Assembly: GCF_001293775.1 (NCBI RefSeq)
Contig: NZ_LGLN01000086.1
Location: forward strand, 160,892 to 224,493
Length of the DNA stretch: 63,602 bases
Source: Pseudomonas syringae pv. cilantro
GTDB taxonomy: Bacteria; Pseudomonadota; Gammaproteobacteria; Pseudomonadales; Pseudomonadaceae
Reading direction: 5' to 3'
Shown here: positions 8,796-16,621 of the stretch, piece after piece
Position numbering within the stretch: position 1 is the stretch's first letter
Layout of the letters: every line of letters starts with the position of its first letter
The notes under the pieces: model-generated
What the model was told of the DNA's origin: nothing
What the model saw: the letters and a program-made list of their open reading frames with translations, nothing else
Databases searched by the model: none
Made by a program: the position numbers and the translations under genes

Positions 8796-9862
8796 CGCGG
8801 GCTTTCCTCCTCGACTTTGACTTTCTGGCCCGGCTTGAGACTGTTGACGCCTGCACTCACGACTTTTTCACCCGCTTTGACGCCGTCTGCCAGCACAAAG
8901 CTGTCGCTGTCACGGCTGATGATATTCACCTCTCTCGGGTTGACCGTCTGGCTCTGCGAATCGATGACCCAGATGCGGCGCTTGCCGTCGACGTCCTGCA
9001 AGGCGTTGATCGGCAGGCGCATACGCGGCGTGATGCTCGAGCTGAGCGTCACGCTGATCGACGTACCGAGCCGGAACGCAGGCGGCGTGTCAGTCAGCGA
9101 CAGGCGCGCACGGCGAGTGCGCGTTGTACGGTCGGCCTGCGGTTCGATCTCGCGAATGATCGCCGTGGTGTTCACGTGCGGATCCAGTTGGCTGGCAACG
9201 GTGAACACCACGTCGTCGGGCAGTTGCTCGGCCAATACGGCAGGCATGTCGATCACGGCTTCCTTGATGTCAGGACGTGCCAGCGTCACCACTTCCTGCC
9301 CGGCGGTGACCACCTGCCCGGCTTCGACCTTCCACTCGGTGACCACCGCGTCGTGGTCGCTGCGCAGTTCGCTGTAGCCCAACTGATCGCGCGCCTGCTG
9401 CTCGGCGGCCTTGGCCTGCTCCAGCGATGAACGTGCGGTTTTCAGGTCGGTCTGCGCGATGTCCAGTTGCGCCTGGGCACCCACACCGCGGTCGAACAGT
9501 TCCTGCTGGCGGCGGGCATTGGCCTGGGCGTTGATCCACCGCGCTTCAACGTTGGCCAGATCGCCCTGGCGACCGCGCACGTTATTCTGCTGATCGGTCG
9601 GATCGAGTGTTGCAAGCAGATCGCCTTTCTTCACTTCGCTGCCGACGTCCACGTTGCGGCGGGCAATGCGCCCTGCCACCCGAAAGCCCAGCACGCTCTG
9701 ATAACGCGCCTGGATATTGCCAGCGAAACGCCCGAAATCCTGCATCGACTCTGGCTGGGCTTCAACGAACACGACCGGTCGTATGGGCTCGGGCGGTGCT
9801 TCGTCCTTGCCACAGCCGCTCAGCAGAAGGCCGCCCAGCAACAGGCATGACATACGCTTCAT
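8792..9862 (-). CDS. RND efflux periplasmic adaptor lipoprotein (TriB-like)
   Basis: A 356-residue HlyD/AcrA-type membrane fusion protein. A lipoprotein signal ends LLSGC (cysteine near residue 17). The lipoyl half-motifs GRIARRNVDVGSEVKKGDLLATLDP and APVVTEW-type segments flank a coiled-coil hairpin rich in Ala, Gln and Arg (about residues 95-165). The beta-barrel segment follows, with LGTSISVTLSSS. It overlaps the upstream adaptor by 4 bp and the transporter by 4 bp, so the three genes form one coupled operon. It shares the domain plan of the first adaptor but is clearly diverged, consistent with the paired adaptors of TriABC pumps. Confidence 0.88.
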   Translation of the reverse strand: MKRMSCLLLGGLLLSGCGKDEAPPEPIRPVVFVEAQPESMQDFGRFAGNIQARYQSVLGFRVAGRIARRNVDVGSEVKKGDLLATLDPTDQQNNVRGRQGDLANVEARWINAQANARRQQELFDRGVGAQAQLDIAQTDLKTARSSLEQAKAAEQQARDQLGYSELRSDHDAVVTEWKVEAGQVVTAGQEVVTLARPDIKEAVIDMPAVLAEQLPDDVVFTVASQLDPHVNTTAIIREIEPQADRTTRTRRARLSLTDTPPAFRLGTSISVTLSSSITPRMRLPINALQDVDGKRRIWVIDSQSQTVNPREVNIISRDSDSFVLADGVKAGEKVVSAGVNSLKPGQKVKVEEESPR

Positions 9863-10977
9863 GGCTGCACCTGCGCATTCTGCTGTTTGGGTTGTTCGGC
9901 AATCTCGACCTGCATATCAGGGTGTAACAACTGTCCGCCTGCCACCACAACGTTCTCTCCACCTTTCAGCCCATCGCCGATGATGACTTTGGAGGTCAGG
10001 TAACGGGTGACAGTCACCTTGCGCAGATTGACCTTGCCCTGCTCGTCGACCACCCACACAGCGGGTTTGCCCAAGTGCTCGCCGAGGTCCTTGGTCAGCG
10101 CCGACCACGGCAACTCGACACTGGCATTGGCCGGCGCGCTCAGCGCGACACTGACCACCGAACCCAGGTCCATGCCATCCGGCAGCGGGTCCAGAGCGAT
10201 CTTGACCTGCAACGTCCCGGTTTGCGCCGAAACCGCCGGGGTCACTTCGCGCACCTTGCCGCCGACCTTGATGTCCGGATTGTCGAGCAACGTGACCTGC
10301 ACGGCCTGGTCGGTAGGCGGCTGAACAAACAGCGATTCGTAAACATTGAACACCGCGTCGCGCTCACCATCACGCGCCAGGTCAAAAATAGGCACCGTCG
10401 CCTGCACCACTTGGCCAACTTCTGCCTGACGCGCCGTAATCACCCCCGGCGCATCCGCGACCAGCGCGGTGTAACTCAACTGTTCACGGGCATTGGCCAG
10501 TTGCGCCTGCGCGGCTTTCAACGAACTTTCGCTGCCGCGCACGGCCGCCTGTGCAGAGTCATATTCGCTGCGGCTGGTGTAACCCTTGGGCAACAGCTTT
10601 TGCTGGCGCACGAACGCAGCGCTGGCCTGACTGACGCGAGCCTGCTCGGCGGCCACAGAGGCAGCGGCCGAATCGACATTGATCTGCAGATCCTTGGGGT
10701 CGAGTCGGGCCAGCACCTGCCGTGCAGTGACCCGGTCGCCGACATCCACATTGCGCTGAATGATCTTGCCATTGACCCGAAACGACAGGCGGGTCTGCAC
10801 ACGGGCTTGAACATCGCCGGTCAATGCGACGCTGGCCGCGAAGTCGGCGCTTTTCACCGATTGCACGTAAACCCGTGGCAGTTCCGGCGCGAGCGGTTTC
10901 TCCTCGCCACAGCCTGCCAGCGTCGCCAAGGCAGCGGCCAGACCGAACGTAACCAGTCTTGAAATACGAACGGGCAT
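9859..10977 (-). CDS. RND efflux periplasmic adaptor lipoprotein (TriA-like)
   Basis: A 372-residue membrane fusion protein, the first gene of the efflux operon. The start at 10977 (MPVRISRLVTFG) is chosen because AAGGAG lies 8 bp upstream and a lipoprotein signal with LATLAGC follows directly; the longer frame adds 43 unconserved residues. The lipoyl half-motif GKIIQRNVDVGDRVTARQVLARLDP is near residue 75, and a helical hairpin spans about 100-165. No regulator gene adjoins. The upstream 130 bp to the rhs gene are the only place for a promoter. Confidence 0.88.
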   Translation of the reverse strand: MPVRISRLVTFGLAAALATLAGCGEEKPLAPELPRVYVQSVKSADFAASVALTGDVQARVQTRLSFRVNGKIIQRNVDVGDRVTARQVLARLDPKDLQINVDSAAASVAAEQARVSQASAAFVRQQKLLPKGYTSRSEYDSAQAAVRGSESSLKAAQAQLANAREQLSYTALVADAPGVITARQAEVGQVVQATVPIFDLARDGERDAVFNVYESLFVQPPTDQAVQVTLLDNPDIKVGGKVREVTPAVSAQTGTLQVKIALDPLPDGMDLGSVVSVALSAPANASVELPWSALTKDLGEHLGKPAVWVVDEQGKVNLRKVTVTRYLTSKVIIGDGLKGGENVVVAGGQLLHPDMQVEIAEQPKQQNAQVQP

Positions 10978-11108
10978 GCAAACTCCTTGTGCGGCTGCCG
11001 GGTGCGGGCGTGATAAGGGCGAGAGGATAGCGTGACTATGCGACTGTAGGCGAGGGTGAGGGTTCCTTTTGGGGGGGGTATCAGGACCTGCGTATGCCTT
11101 AACCATCT

Positions 11109-12134
11109 CTACGATGAGAATGGGAGCGCCGGATCAGCGTTACCGACCAAATGCCGATGACGAAGCTCGTTGCGCCTCCAATTCCGCTGTCGTTCTTCAG
11201 TACTCCGAATATAGGTTAGTTTATTATAAGTTTCTACCATCGGGGTACTGGTCTTAGGCATCTCTTTGGCCATGTCTTTGAGGTTTTGCCATTTCAACAC
11301 TTGAGAAGGCAAATACCCTCGAGCCTCTCCCAACGATATTGCACGCAGTTTATAGATAGTGTCCCTGCTCAAGGCATCTGCAGGCGTGTTAATAACTAGT
11401 GGCTTGATAGCAGTTCTCACCAACTCTTTCGTGGAGCGGGATGACAGAGAAAAATTGACAAGGTCATTACCCTGCGAGTAAGTAACTATTTTATCCAGGA
11501 TATGAGGAGTACCAAGGAACGCGTCAAGTTCGCCAAACCCGGTTAGATCCAAGTGAGCAGTCGGCAAACGATTAGTTGGCTTCATAAGAGGACGAGAACG
11601 CGGCTTCGCGATACCCAATATCGTTCTAGCTTTAACTATATGCCCTATCGGGTCCTCCTGATTAATGGGGTCTCCTGCGCAATAGGCATAGGCATTCAAC
11701 CCGCCTTTGCCAAACGGGCTCAAACTATCCGGACTGTTAAAGCGCATTAAAACCGGGTTGAACGCGCGATAGCCGTTACCCAGCAAGTAATGCCCGGTGA
11801 TGGGGTCAGGCTGTTCGCCATTGAAACCGGGCAAACCCGCAATGGGCTGGGCAGCGTCATGATGGCCATAAGGCGAGTAGGCGAGTAGGCGAGTAGGCGA
11901 GTAGGCGATGTCAGTCTGTTGGCCCGCATTACTCGCGTGCAGCACACTGTTGTGCCGGTCGCCGGCGATCAGGGTCGCAGCAACCCTGTCGTTGTCACGA
12001 TTTTGCTGAGCCAGCAGGTGACCTCCTGCACGGACAAATGTCCGTTGCGTTTCGCCCTGCAACTCGGCCATCAGTCGCTCGCCGTTGTAAAATCGCCGGG
12101 AGACGGCTTGAGCGAGTTGTGTCAGCGAGGACAC
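11109..12134 (-). CDS. Orphan Rhs-core protein with variable C-terminal tip, 5' end cut by a stop codon
   Basis: This gene encodes the Rhs-associated core (LPGFNGEQPDPITGHYLLGNGYRAFNPVLMRFNSPDSL, then DPINQEDPIGH) followed by a tip of about 175 residues of unknown fold. The tip starts IVKARTILG and is visibly lower in GC than the core. The original start is probably the ATG at 12176: its reading MALLCT then TAA (12158-12156) then TYDPLDRVSS lines up with SLCQYSYDALDRIA of the next rhs gene, so a sense codon has become a stop. Translation could restart at the GTG at 12134. The fragment is far shorter than a full Rhs protein (over 1000 residues) and lacks the N-terminal delivery domain. Rhs tips are often toxins, but no catalytic motif was recognised here. 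Confidence 0.7.
   Translation of the reverse strand: MSSLTQLAQAVSRRFYNGERLMAELQGETQRTFVRAGGHLLAQQNRDNDRVAATLIAGDRHNSVLHASNAGQQTDIAYSPTRLLAYSPYGHHDAAQPIAGLPGFNGEQPDPITGHYLLGNGYRAFNPVLMRFNSPDSLSPFGKGGLNAYAYCAGDPINQEDPIGHIVKARTILGIAKPRSRPLMKPTNRLPTAHLDLTGFGELDAFLGTPHILDKIVTYSQGNDLVNFSLSSRSTKELVRTAIKPLVINTPADALSRDTIYKLRAISLGEARGYLPSQVLKWQNLKDMAKEMPKTSTPMVETYNKLTYIRSTEERQRNWRRNELRHRHLVGNADPALPFSS
11871..11907. repeat. 8-bp tandem repeat (AGGCGAGT x4) inside the rhs gene
   Basis: Four consecutive copies of AGGCGAGT occupy 11871-11902, with a partial fifth to about 11907. In the protein this gives AYSPTRLL twice before AYSPYGHH, whereas Rhs cores normally have a single IAYSPYGH. Three extra copies add 24 bp and keep the frame. 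A change of one or two copies would shift it, placing the core and tip out of frame. Confidence 0.9.
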
Positions 12135-12176
12135 GCGGTCCAGCGGGTCATAAGTTTAGGTGCAGAGGAGAGCCAT
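12135..12176 (-). pseudogene. Lost 5' end of the first rhs gene with an in-frame TAA
   Basis: Starting from the ATG at 12176, the reading is six codons (MALLCT), a TAA at 12158-12156, and then the continuation TYDPLDR into the downstream frame. The homologous position in the neighbouring rhs gene encodes tyrosine, so a TAC-to-TAA type change is the simplest explanation. An AGGGA-like ribosome site lies upstream of this ATG. Confidence 0.6.
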
Positions 12177-12287
12177 GATCGATCCCTGATGATGGAGTCA
12201 GGCTTCAGCGTGAACCGATTCGGGATGAGAGGCTACTGCCATAAATGTCAGTAACGGGGGGAAGATGCCTGACAGGGGTAGCAAATA

Positions 12288-13052
12288 TCACGAGCCCGTA
12301 CGAATGAACGAAGCATCACTTAAGCGGCCAGGATCCTTAAGAAGGACAGGCACTGCCTTCTGGACCCGCTTGTCCATTATGGAACGAGCAATTGACCAGC
12401 CACGCAGCCCAGCCGTCGGGTAGGCAATAAGGATAGCGGCAATTCTCAGCGGGTGGATTGCTGGTGATTCAGGGTCAGCTTTTGTCAGAGCGAAGGAAGC
12501 GGTCCATGCCACAGTGGCAACCAGTGCAGACACTCCGGTGAATGCCGAGATTTTTTCCGCTCGAGTCGCCGGTCTTCTGGTCGCCTGTACTGGAGAAGTC
12601 AGATTATTGCTGGCGACAGCCTGAGGCTTCACTTTGACACCTTTAAATACAGCTCTTATAGGCGCACGGACCGCCAGCAAACCCATAATGCCGTTCAGGA
12701 CCGCAGCACCGATGTAGAGGGAGGATTCCAGATCCTCAAGAAAACCATGCCCTGACGGATCAGAACGATTGACCGGGTCCCCCGCGCAACAGGCATAGGC
12801 ATTCAAACCACCCTTGCCAAACGGGCTCAGGCTGTCGGGGCTGTTGAAGCGCATCAGCACCGGGTTGTAGGCGCGATAGCCGTTGCCCAGCAGATAGTGG
12901 CCGGTTATGTCGTCCAGAAGTTCGCCATTGAACCCCGGCAACGGGCCGGACTGTCGGGATACATCAGCAATAGCCCTGGCGAGCGGGGTGCGAGTCGCGA
13001 TACGGTCCAGCGCGTCGTAGCTGTATTGGCACAGGCTGATTGGCTGAGGCAT
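12288..13052 (-). CDS. Orphan Rhs-core protein with membrane-associated C-terminal tip
   Basis: A 254-residue protein that begins MPQPISLCQYSYDALDRIATRTPLAR, jumps directly to GPLPGFNGELLDDITGHYLLGNG, and ends the core at DPVNRSDPSGH near residue 105. Compared with the tandem neighbour, the stretch of about 70 residues before PGFNGE is missing, so it carries an internal deletion. The tip contains about three hydrophobic segments (YIGAAVLNGIMGLLAV, VSALVATVAWTASFAL, LRIAAILIAYPTAG), which suggests membrane insertion. The core DNA is similar between the two genes while the tips are unrelated, as expected for Rhs tip exchange. No immunity gene could be identified with confidence. Confidence 0.75.
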   Translation of the reverse strand: MPQPISLCQYSYDALDRIATRTPLARAIADVSRQSGPLPGFNGELLDDITGHYLLGNGYRAYNPVLMRFNSPDSLSPFGKGGLNAYACCAGDPVNRSDPSGHGFLEDLESSLYIGAAVLNGIMGLLAVRAPIRAVFKGVKVKPQAVASNNLTSPVQATRRPATRAEKISAFTGVSALVATVAWTASFALTKADPESPAIHPLRIAAILIAYPTAGLRGWSIARSIMDKRVQKAVPVLLKDPGRLSDASFIRTGS

Positions 13053-13318
13053 GGCGACTAACCGGGTTGCGATACATGAACATCACCGATGCTCACAATG
13101 AAGGGTTGAGGAGGCATCGGCTACTCGTAGAATTACTAGGTAGTTGATCATCGCTTATCTTTTAGCTGACAAGACCACCTTATGCAGCAGAATTAACCTG
13201 ATTCTTGCCAAGGCTGCGCTTCGGGCAGAGGACGCAGAGCGTCCAGAACGGCATACTCACGCGGAGCACTCATCGTTATGCACAAGCCTTGGAGAGCCCG
13301 GAATACGTGCCTTTCAGA

Positions 13319-13473
13319 CTTCTGCCCGCAGGGCGTAGGAGCGAACTTGTTCGCGAAGACGGTGTTTCAGACGACGCATTTTCGGCGATTATACCGGCCC
13401 TTTCGCGAACAAGTTCGCTCCCACGGCCTCCGGCCAGAATCAGAAGCAGACTTGTATATCACGCTGAGCGCGG
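13319..13473. repeat. REP-like composite intergenic repeat, copy 3
   Basis: The arms TAGGAGCGAACTTGTTCGCGAA (about 13336) and CTTTCGCGAACAAGTTCGCTCCCACGG (about 13400-13426) face each other around an AT-richer centre. Flanking GCCCGCAGGGC and GGCCTCCGGCC hairpins are present. This copy lacks the extra GCGACGCTTCGC stretch. It makes up most of the 520-bp gene-free interval between the rhs and sulfonate genes. Confidence 0.7.
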
Positions 13474-13552
13474 AGCATGGGTACGATGGTGTTCCTGAGA
13501 TCCCCTATCGTTCCTCAAGCTCTGCATGGGAATGCCCTTCATGACACTCCGC
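13474..13552. repeat. Syringae-type intergenic repeat (related to the one at 22800-22925)
   Basis: Read on the minus strand from about 13552, it begins TGACGCGGAGTGTCATGAAG and continues GGCATTCCCATGC. This closely matches the plus-strand sequence starting TGACACGGAGCGTCAAGAAG at 22807. Such units are dispersed in P. syringae genomes. It finishes the gene-free interval 13053-13574. Confidence 0.55.
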
Positions 13553-13574
13553 GTCACTTTCACACGGAAAAAAA

Positions 13575-14594
13575 TCAACTCCCCTCAGCACCCTGCGCTT
13601 CTTCGAAAAAGTAATCCTTCCAGCTCGCCGCTTTGTTTTTCAACACGCCCAGTTCATGCAGTTTCTCGGCGTAGATGAAGGTGCGCTGCGGGGTGATGGT
13701 GAAGTCGATTTCCGGGTCGGAAACGATTTTCTCTACCAGCGACAGCGGCAGTTTCGACTGCTCGACGCGGATGTAGGTCTGCGCCGCTGCCGGTTTGTTG
13801 GCCTTGATGATTTTCTCGGCTTCGGCCAGTGCGTCGTAGAACGCCTTGTAGGTCTTGGGGTTTTGGTCGTGGAATTTTTCGGTGGTGTAGAGCACGTTGA
13901 ACGTCGCCTGACCGCCGAGCACGTCATAGGAGCTGAGCACTTTGTGGACGTTGGGGTTTTCCAGCGCCTGGTACTGGAACGGCGGGCTGGAGAAGTGCGA
14001 GTTGATTTCCGAACCGCCCGCCAGCAATGCAGCGGTGGCGTCCGGGTGGGCCAGGCTGACCGAGATATTGTCGAATTTCTTGTAGTTGTCGTTACCGAAA
14101 AGCTTGGCGGTCTCGATCTGCAAGGTACGCGACTGGAAGCCCACACCCGCAGCAGGCACGGCGATGCGGTCCTTGTCAGTGAAGTCCTTGATGGTTTTCA
14201 CATTGGGGTTGTTGGTCAGCAGGTAGTTGGGCATAGAGCCCAGCGAGGCGATGGCCTTGACGTTCTGCTTGCCCTTGGTGCGGTCCCAGATGGTCAGCAT
14301 CGGCGGCACGCCTGCCGACACCACATCCAGCGCGCCGGCCAGCAGCGCCTCGTTCATTGCCGTGGCGCCGGAGATGCTGTTCCAGTCGACCTTGATGTCC
14401 AGGCCCTGTTCCTTGCCGTGTTTCTCGATCAGTTTCTGATCGCGCACCACGTCGAGTATCAGGTAGCCGATACCGAATTGCTGAGCGATGCTGATCTTGC
14501 CTTCCGCCTGCGCGCCGCCGCTGAGCAGTGCGCCGAACAGACCGATAGCGGCTGCCAGCACACTCAGTGCCGGGCGTTGAAATGCAGTTGTCAT
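13575..14594 (-). CDS. Sulfonate/taurine-type ABC transporter substrate-binding protein
   Basis: A 339-residue periplasmic binding protein of the SsuA/TauA/NMT1 family. The start at 14594 (MTTAFQRPALSVL) is preferred because it gives a clean signal peptide ending GGAQA near residue 31, with a GGGTGAG ribosome site; the longer frame adds 14 polar residues. Ligand-domain motifs include DWNSISGATAMNEALLAGALDVVSAG near residue 75 and PNYLLTNNPNVKTIKDF near 120. It is the last gene of a minus-strand operon with a permease, an ATPase and a TauD-like dioxygenase. Sulfonate or sulfate-ester uptake is the likely role, but nitrate- or aromatic-type ligands occur in the family. Confidence 0.87.
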   Translation of the reverse strand: MTTAFQRPALSVLAAAIGLFGALLSGGAQAEGKISIAQQFGIGYLILDVVRDQKLIEKHGKEQGLDIKVDWNSISGATAMNEALLAGALDVVSAGVPPMLTIWDRTKGKQNVKAIASLGSMPNYLLTNNPNVKTIKDFTDKDRIAVPAAGVGFQSRTLQIETAKLFGNDNYKKFDNISVSLAHPDATAALLAGGSEINSHFSSPPFQYQALENPNVHKVLSSYDVLGGQATFNVLYTTEKFHDQNPKTYKAFYDALAEAEKIIKANKPAAAQTYIRVEQSKLPLSLVEKIVSDPEIDFTITPQRTFIYAEKLHELGVLKNKAASWKDYFFEEAQGAEGS

Positions 14595-14632
14595 GTGGTT
14601 CTCACCCTGATTATTCAAAAGAAGACGGCGAA

Positions 14633-15499
14633 TCAACGCTGCATGCCCCAGCGCTTGACGGTCAGGCGCTCGATGTTGGCGAACAGCAGGTTTTCCACCA
14701 GCAAGCCGATGAGGATCACCGCTGCCAGGCCTGCGAAGACTTTGTCGGTATACAGCTCGTTACGATTCTGGAAGATGTACCAACCCAGACCGCCCTTGCC
14801 GGACGATGCGCCGAAGACCAGTTCGGCGGCGATCAGGGTGCGCCAGGCAAAGGCCCAGCCGATTTTCAGACCTGCGAGAATCGACGGCAGCGCAGCGGGA
14901 ATCAGGATGTGCCAGACAAAGCGCAACCCCTTGAGGCCATAGTTGCGCCCGGCCATGCGCTGGGTTTCCGAAACACCCAGAAAACCCGCGTAGGTATTGA
15001 GCGCCAGCGCCCACAGCACAGAATGCACCAGCACGAATATCAGGCTGTTCTGCCCCAGCCCGAACCACAGCAGCGCCAGTGGCAGCAAGGCGATGGCTGG
15101 CAGCGGGTTGAACATGGCGGTCAGCGTGCTGAGCAGGTCGCGGCCCAATTGGGTGGACACGGCCAGCGTGGTCAGGGCAAACGCCAGCACGATGCCGATC
15201 AGGTAGCCCTGAATCAGCACGGTCAGGGAAATCCACACCTTGCTCGGCAGCTCGCCGGAAATCAGCCCGTCATAAAAAGCGGCGGCCGTTTGCAGAAAGC
15301 CGGGTAACAGCAGGTCGTTGTTCTGCAGGCGTGCGGCCAGCTCCCAGATCACGGCCAGGGCGATCATGATCACGCTTTTGCGCACCCAGCTCAGCTGCCA
15401 GATGCGCTGCGCGAGCGGCAGGTCGCGGGCCAGGTCTTCCTGAGTGAAAGGCTCCAGCGTGACTTCGTATTCTTCGCGAACAGGCGGTGCGAGGCTCAT
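14633..15499 (-). CDS. Sulfonate-type ABC transporter permease (SsuC/TauC family)
   Basis: A 288-residue inner-membrane protein with about six membrane segments, after a polar N-terminal extension of about 40 residues (YEVTLEPFTQEDLARDLP). The EAA-type loop is recognisable near residues 180-210 (GRNYGLKGLRFVWHILIPAALPSI). It lies 38 bp before the binding-protein gene. A 245-bp REP-rich spacer separates it from the ATPase gene, which is unusual for an ABC operon and may change the relative expression of the two parts. Confidence 0.9.
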   Translation of the reverse strand: MSLAPPVREEYEVTLEPFTQEDLARDLPLAQRIWQLSWVRKSVIMIALAVIWELAARLQNNDLLLPGFLQTAAAFYDGLISGELPSKVWISLTVLIQGYLIGIVLAFALTTLAVSTQLGRDLLSTLTAMFNPLPAIALLPLALLWFGLGQNSLIFVLVHSVLWALALNTYAGFLGVSETQRMAGRNYGLKGLRFVWHILIPAALPSILAGLKIGWAFAWRTLIAAELVFGASSGKGGLGWYIFQNRNELYTDKVFAGLAAVILIGLLVENLLFANIERLTVKRWGMQR

Positions 15500-15535
15500 G
15501 GTTTGGGTTCTCGGTAGTCGTGAAAAGCGTATGCA

Positions 15536-15742
15536 GAACGCTCAGCGTTATAAGCAAGCCCTTGTGGGAGCGGACTTGTCCGCGAAAGGGCCATTACATT
15601 CTCCGAAGATGCATCGTCTGAACTAAAGTCTTCGCGGACAAGTCCGCTCCCACAGAAGCTTGTCTTCGCGGACAAGCGAAGCGTCGCCCGGTCCGCTCCA
15701 CAGAAGACCTGTTCGCTCCCACGCCCTACGGGCAGAAGCACG
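15536..15742. repeat. REP-like repeat array inside the sulfonate operon, copy 4
   Basis: Three REP-type arms lie between two co-directional ABC genes: GTGGGAGCGGACTTGTCCGCGAA (about 15565), its complement ending CCGCTCCCAC (about 15631-15653), and a third arm with the extra GCGAAGCGTCGCCCGG stretch (about 15665-15700). A fourth half-arm, GTTCGCTCCCACGCCC, follows. The arrangement can form alternative hairpins in the operon mRNA. Confidence 0.7.
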
Positions 15743-15744
15743 TA

Positions 15745-16605
15745 TCAATAAGCAATCCGGATGTCCTGAAAATTCAGTTCCTGCTCGACGGTCCCGGTCT
15801 CGCCTTCATCAAACAACAAACGATGAATACGCTGGGCGGTTTGCTGGAAGCCGACGCCGCCGAGGCTTTTCAGGTCGTATTGGTGGCTGTTGATTTCCGC
15901 GCGGACCCGCCCCGGATGCGGCGACAGCAGCAGGATGCGATTGCCTACTACCAGCGCTTCTTCAATGGAGTGCGTGACGAACAGCAGCGTGAAACGCACT
16001 TCGTCCCACAGCTCCAGCAGTTCTTCCTGCATCTTGCGGCGGGTCAGTGCGTCCAGCGCAGCGAATGGCTCGTCCATCAGCAGGATTTTCGGCTGCATGG
16101 CCAAGGCGCGGGCAATGGCCACGCGGGCTTTCATGCCGCCGGACAAGGTGTGCGGATAGGCATCGGCAAACGCGCTGAGGCCGACTTTTTCCAGGTAATA
16201 ACGTGCACGCTCCAGCGCTTCGGGGCGCTTCAGGGTGCGTGACGCCAGCAGTGGAAACATGACGTTCTCGATCACGGTTTTCCAAGGCGGCAACTGGTCG
16301 AACTCCTGAAACACCACGATACGATCAGGGCCGGGCTCGGTGATCTGATTGCCCGCCAGACGAATCTCGCCTTCGCTGGGCTGAATGAACCCCGCTACCG
16401 CTTTGAGCAGCGTGGACTTGCCGCAGCCGGACGGGCCAAGCAGAACGAAACGATCAGACGGATCGACCTCGAAACTGACCTGGTGCGTCGCACGTACCAC
16501 GCGCTCTGGCGTGCGGTATTCGAGGCTGACGCCGCGAACCTGCAACAAGGCTTCTTGCGGTTGGGCGCTCGTGCTGGCCGTGTGGCTTTGCGCGACAGCA
16601 TTCAT
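15745..16605 (-). CDS. Sulfonate-type ABC transporter ATP-binding protein (SsuB/TauB family)
   Basis: A 286-residue ATPase. Walker A is LGPSGCGKST (about residue 55), the Q-loop FQEFDQLPPWKTV is typical of the SsuB/TauB/NrtD group, the signature is LSGGMKARV, Walker B is ILLMDEPFAALD, and the H-loop is VTHSIEEAL. The C-terminal 50 residues extend beyond the core and are poorly conserved. It sits 17 bp after the TauD-like gene and before the REP-split permease and binding-protein genes. Confidence 0.9.
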   Translation of the reverse strand: MNAVAQSHTASTSAQPQEALLQVRGVSLEYRTPERVVRATHQVSFEVDPSDRFVLLGPSGCGKSTLLKAVAGFIQPSEGEIRLAGNQITEPGPDRIVVFQEFDQLPPWKTVIENVMFPLLASRTLKRPEALERARYYLEKVGLSAFADAYPHTLSGGMKARVAIARALAMQPKILLMDEPFAALDALTRRKMQEELLELWDEVRFTLLFVTHSIEEALVVGNRILLLSPHPGRVRAEINSHQYDLKSLGGVGFQQTAQRIHRLLFDEGETGTVEQELNFQDIRIAY

Positions 16606-16621
16606 GAACGGCTCTCCTGAA

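Noticed and set aside
11109..13052. Complete type VI secretion Rhs effector with immunity genes
   Set aside because: Only core ends and tips are present; there is no PAAR, VgrG or N-terminal Rhs region and no supported immunity gene in the window.
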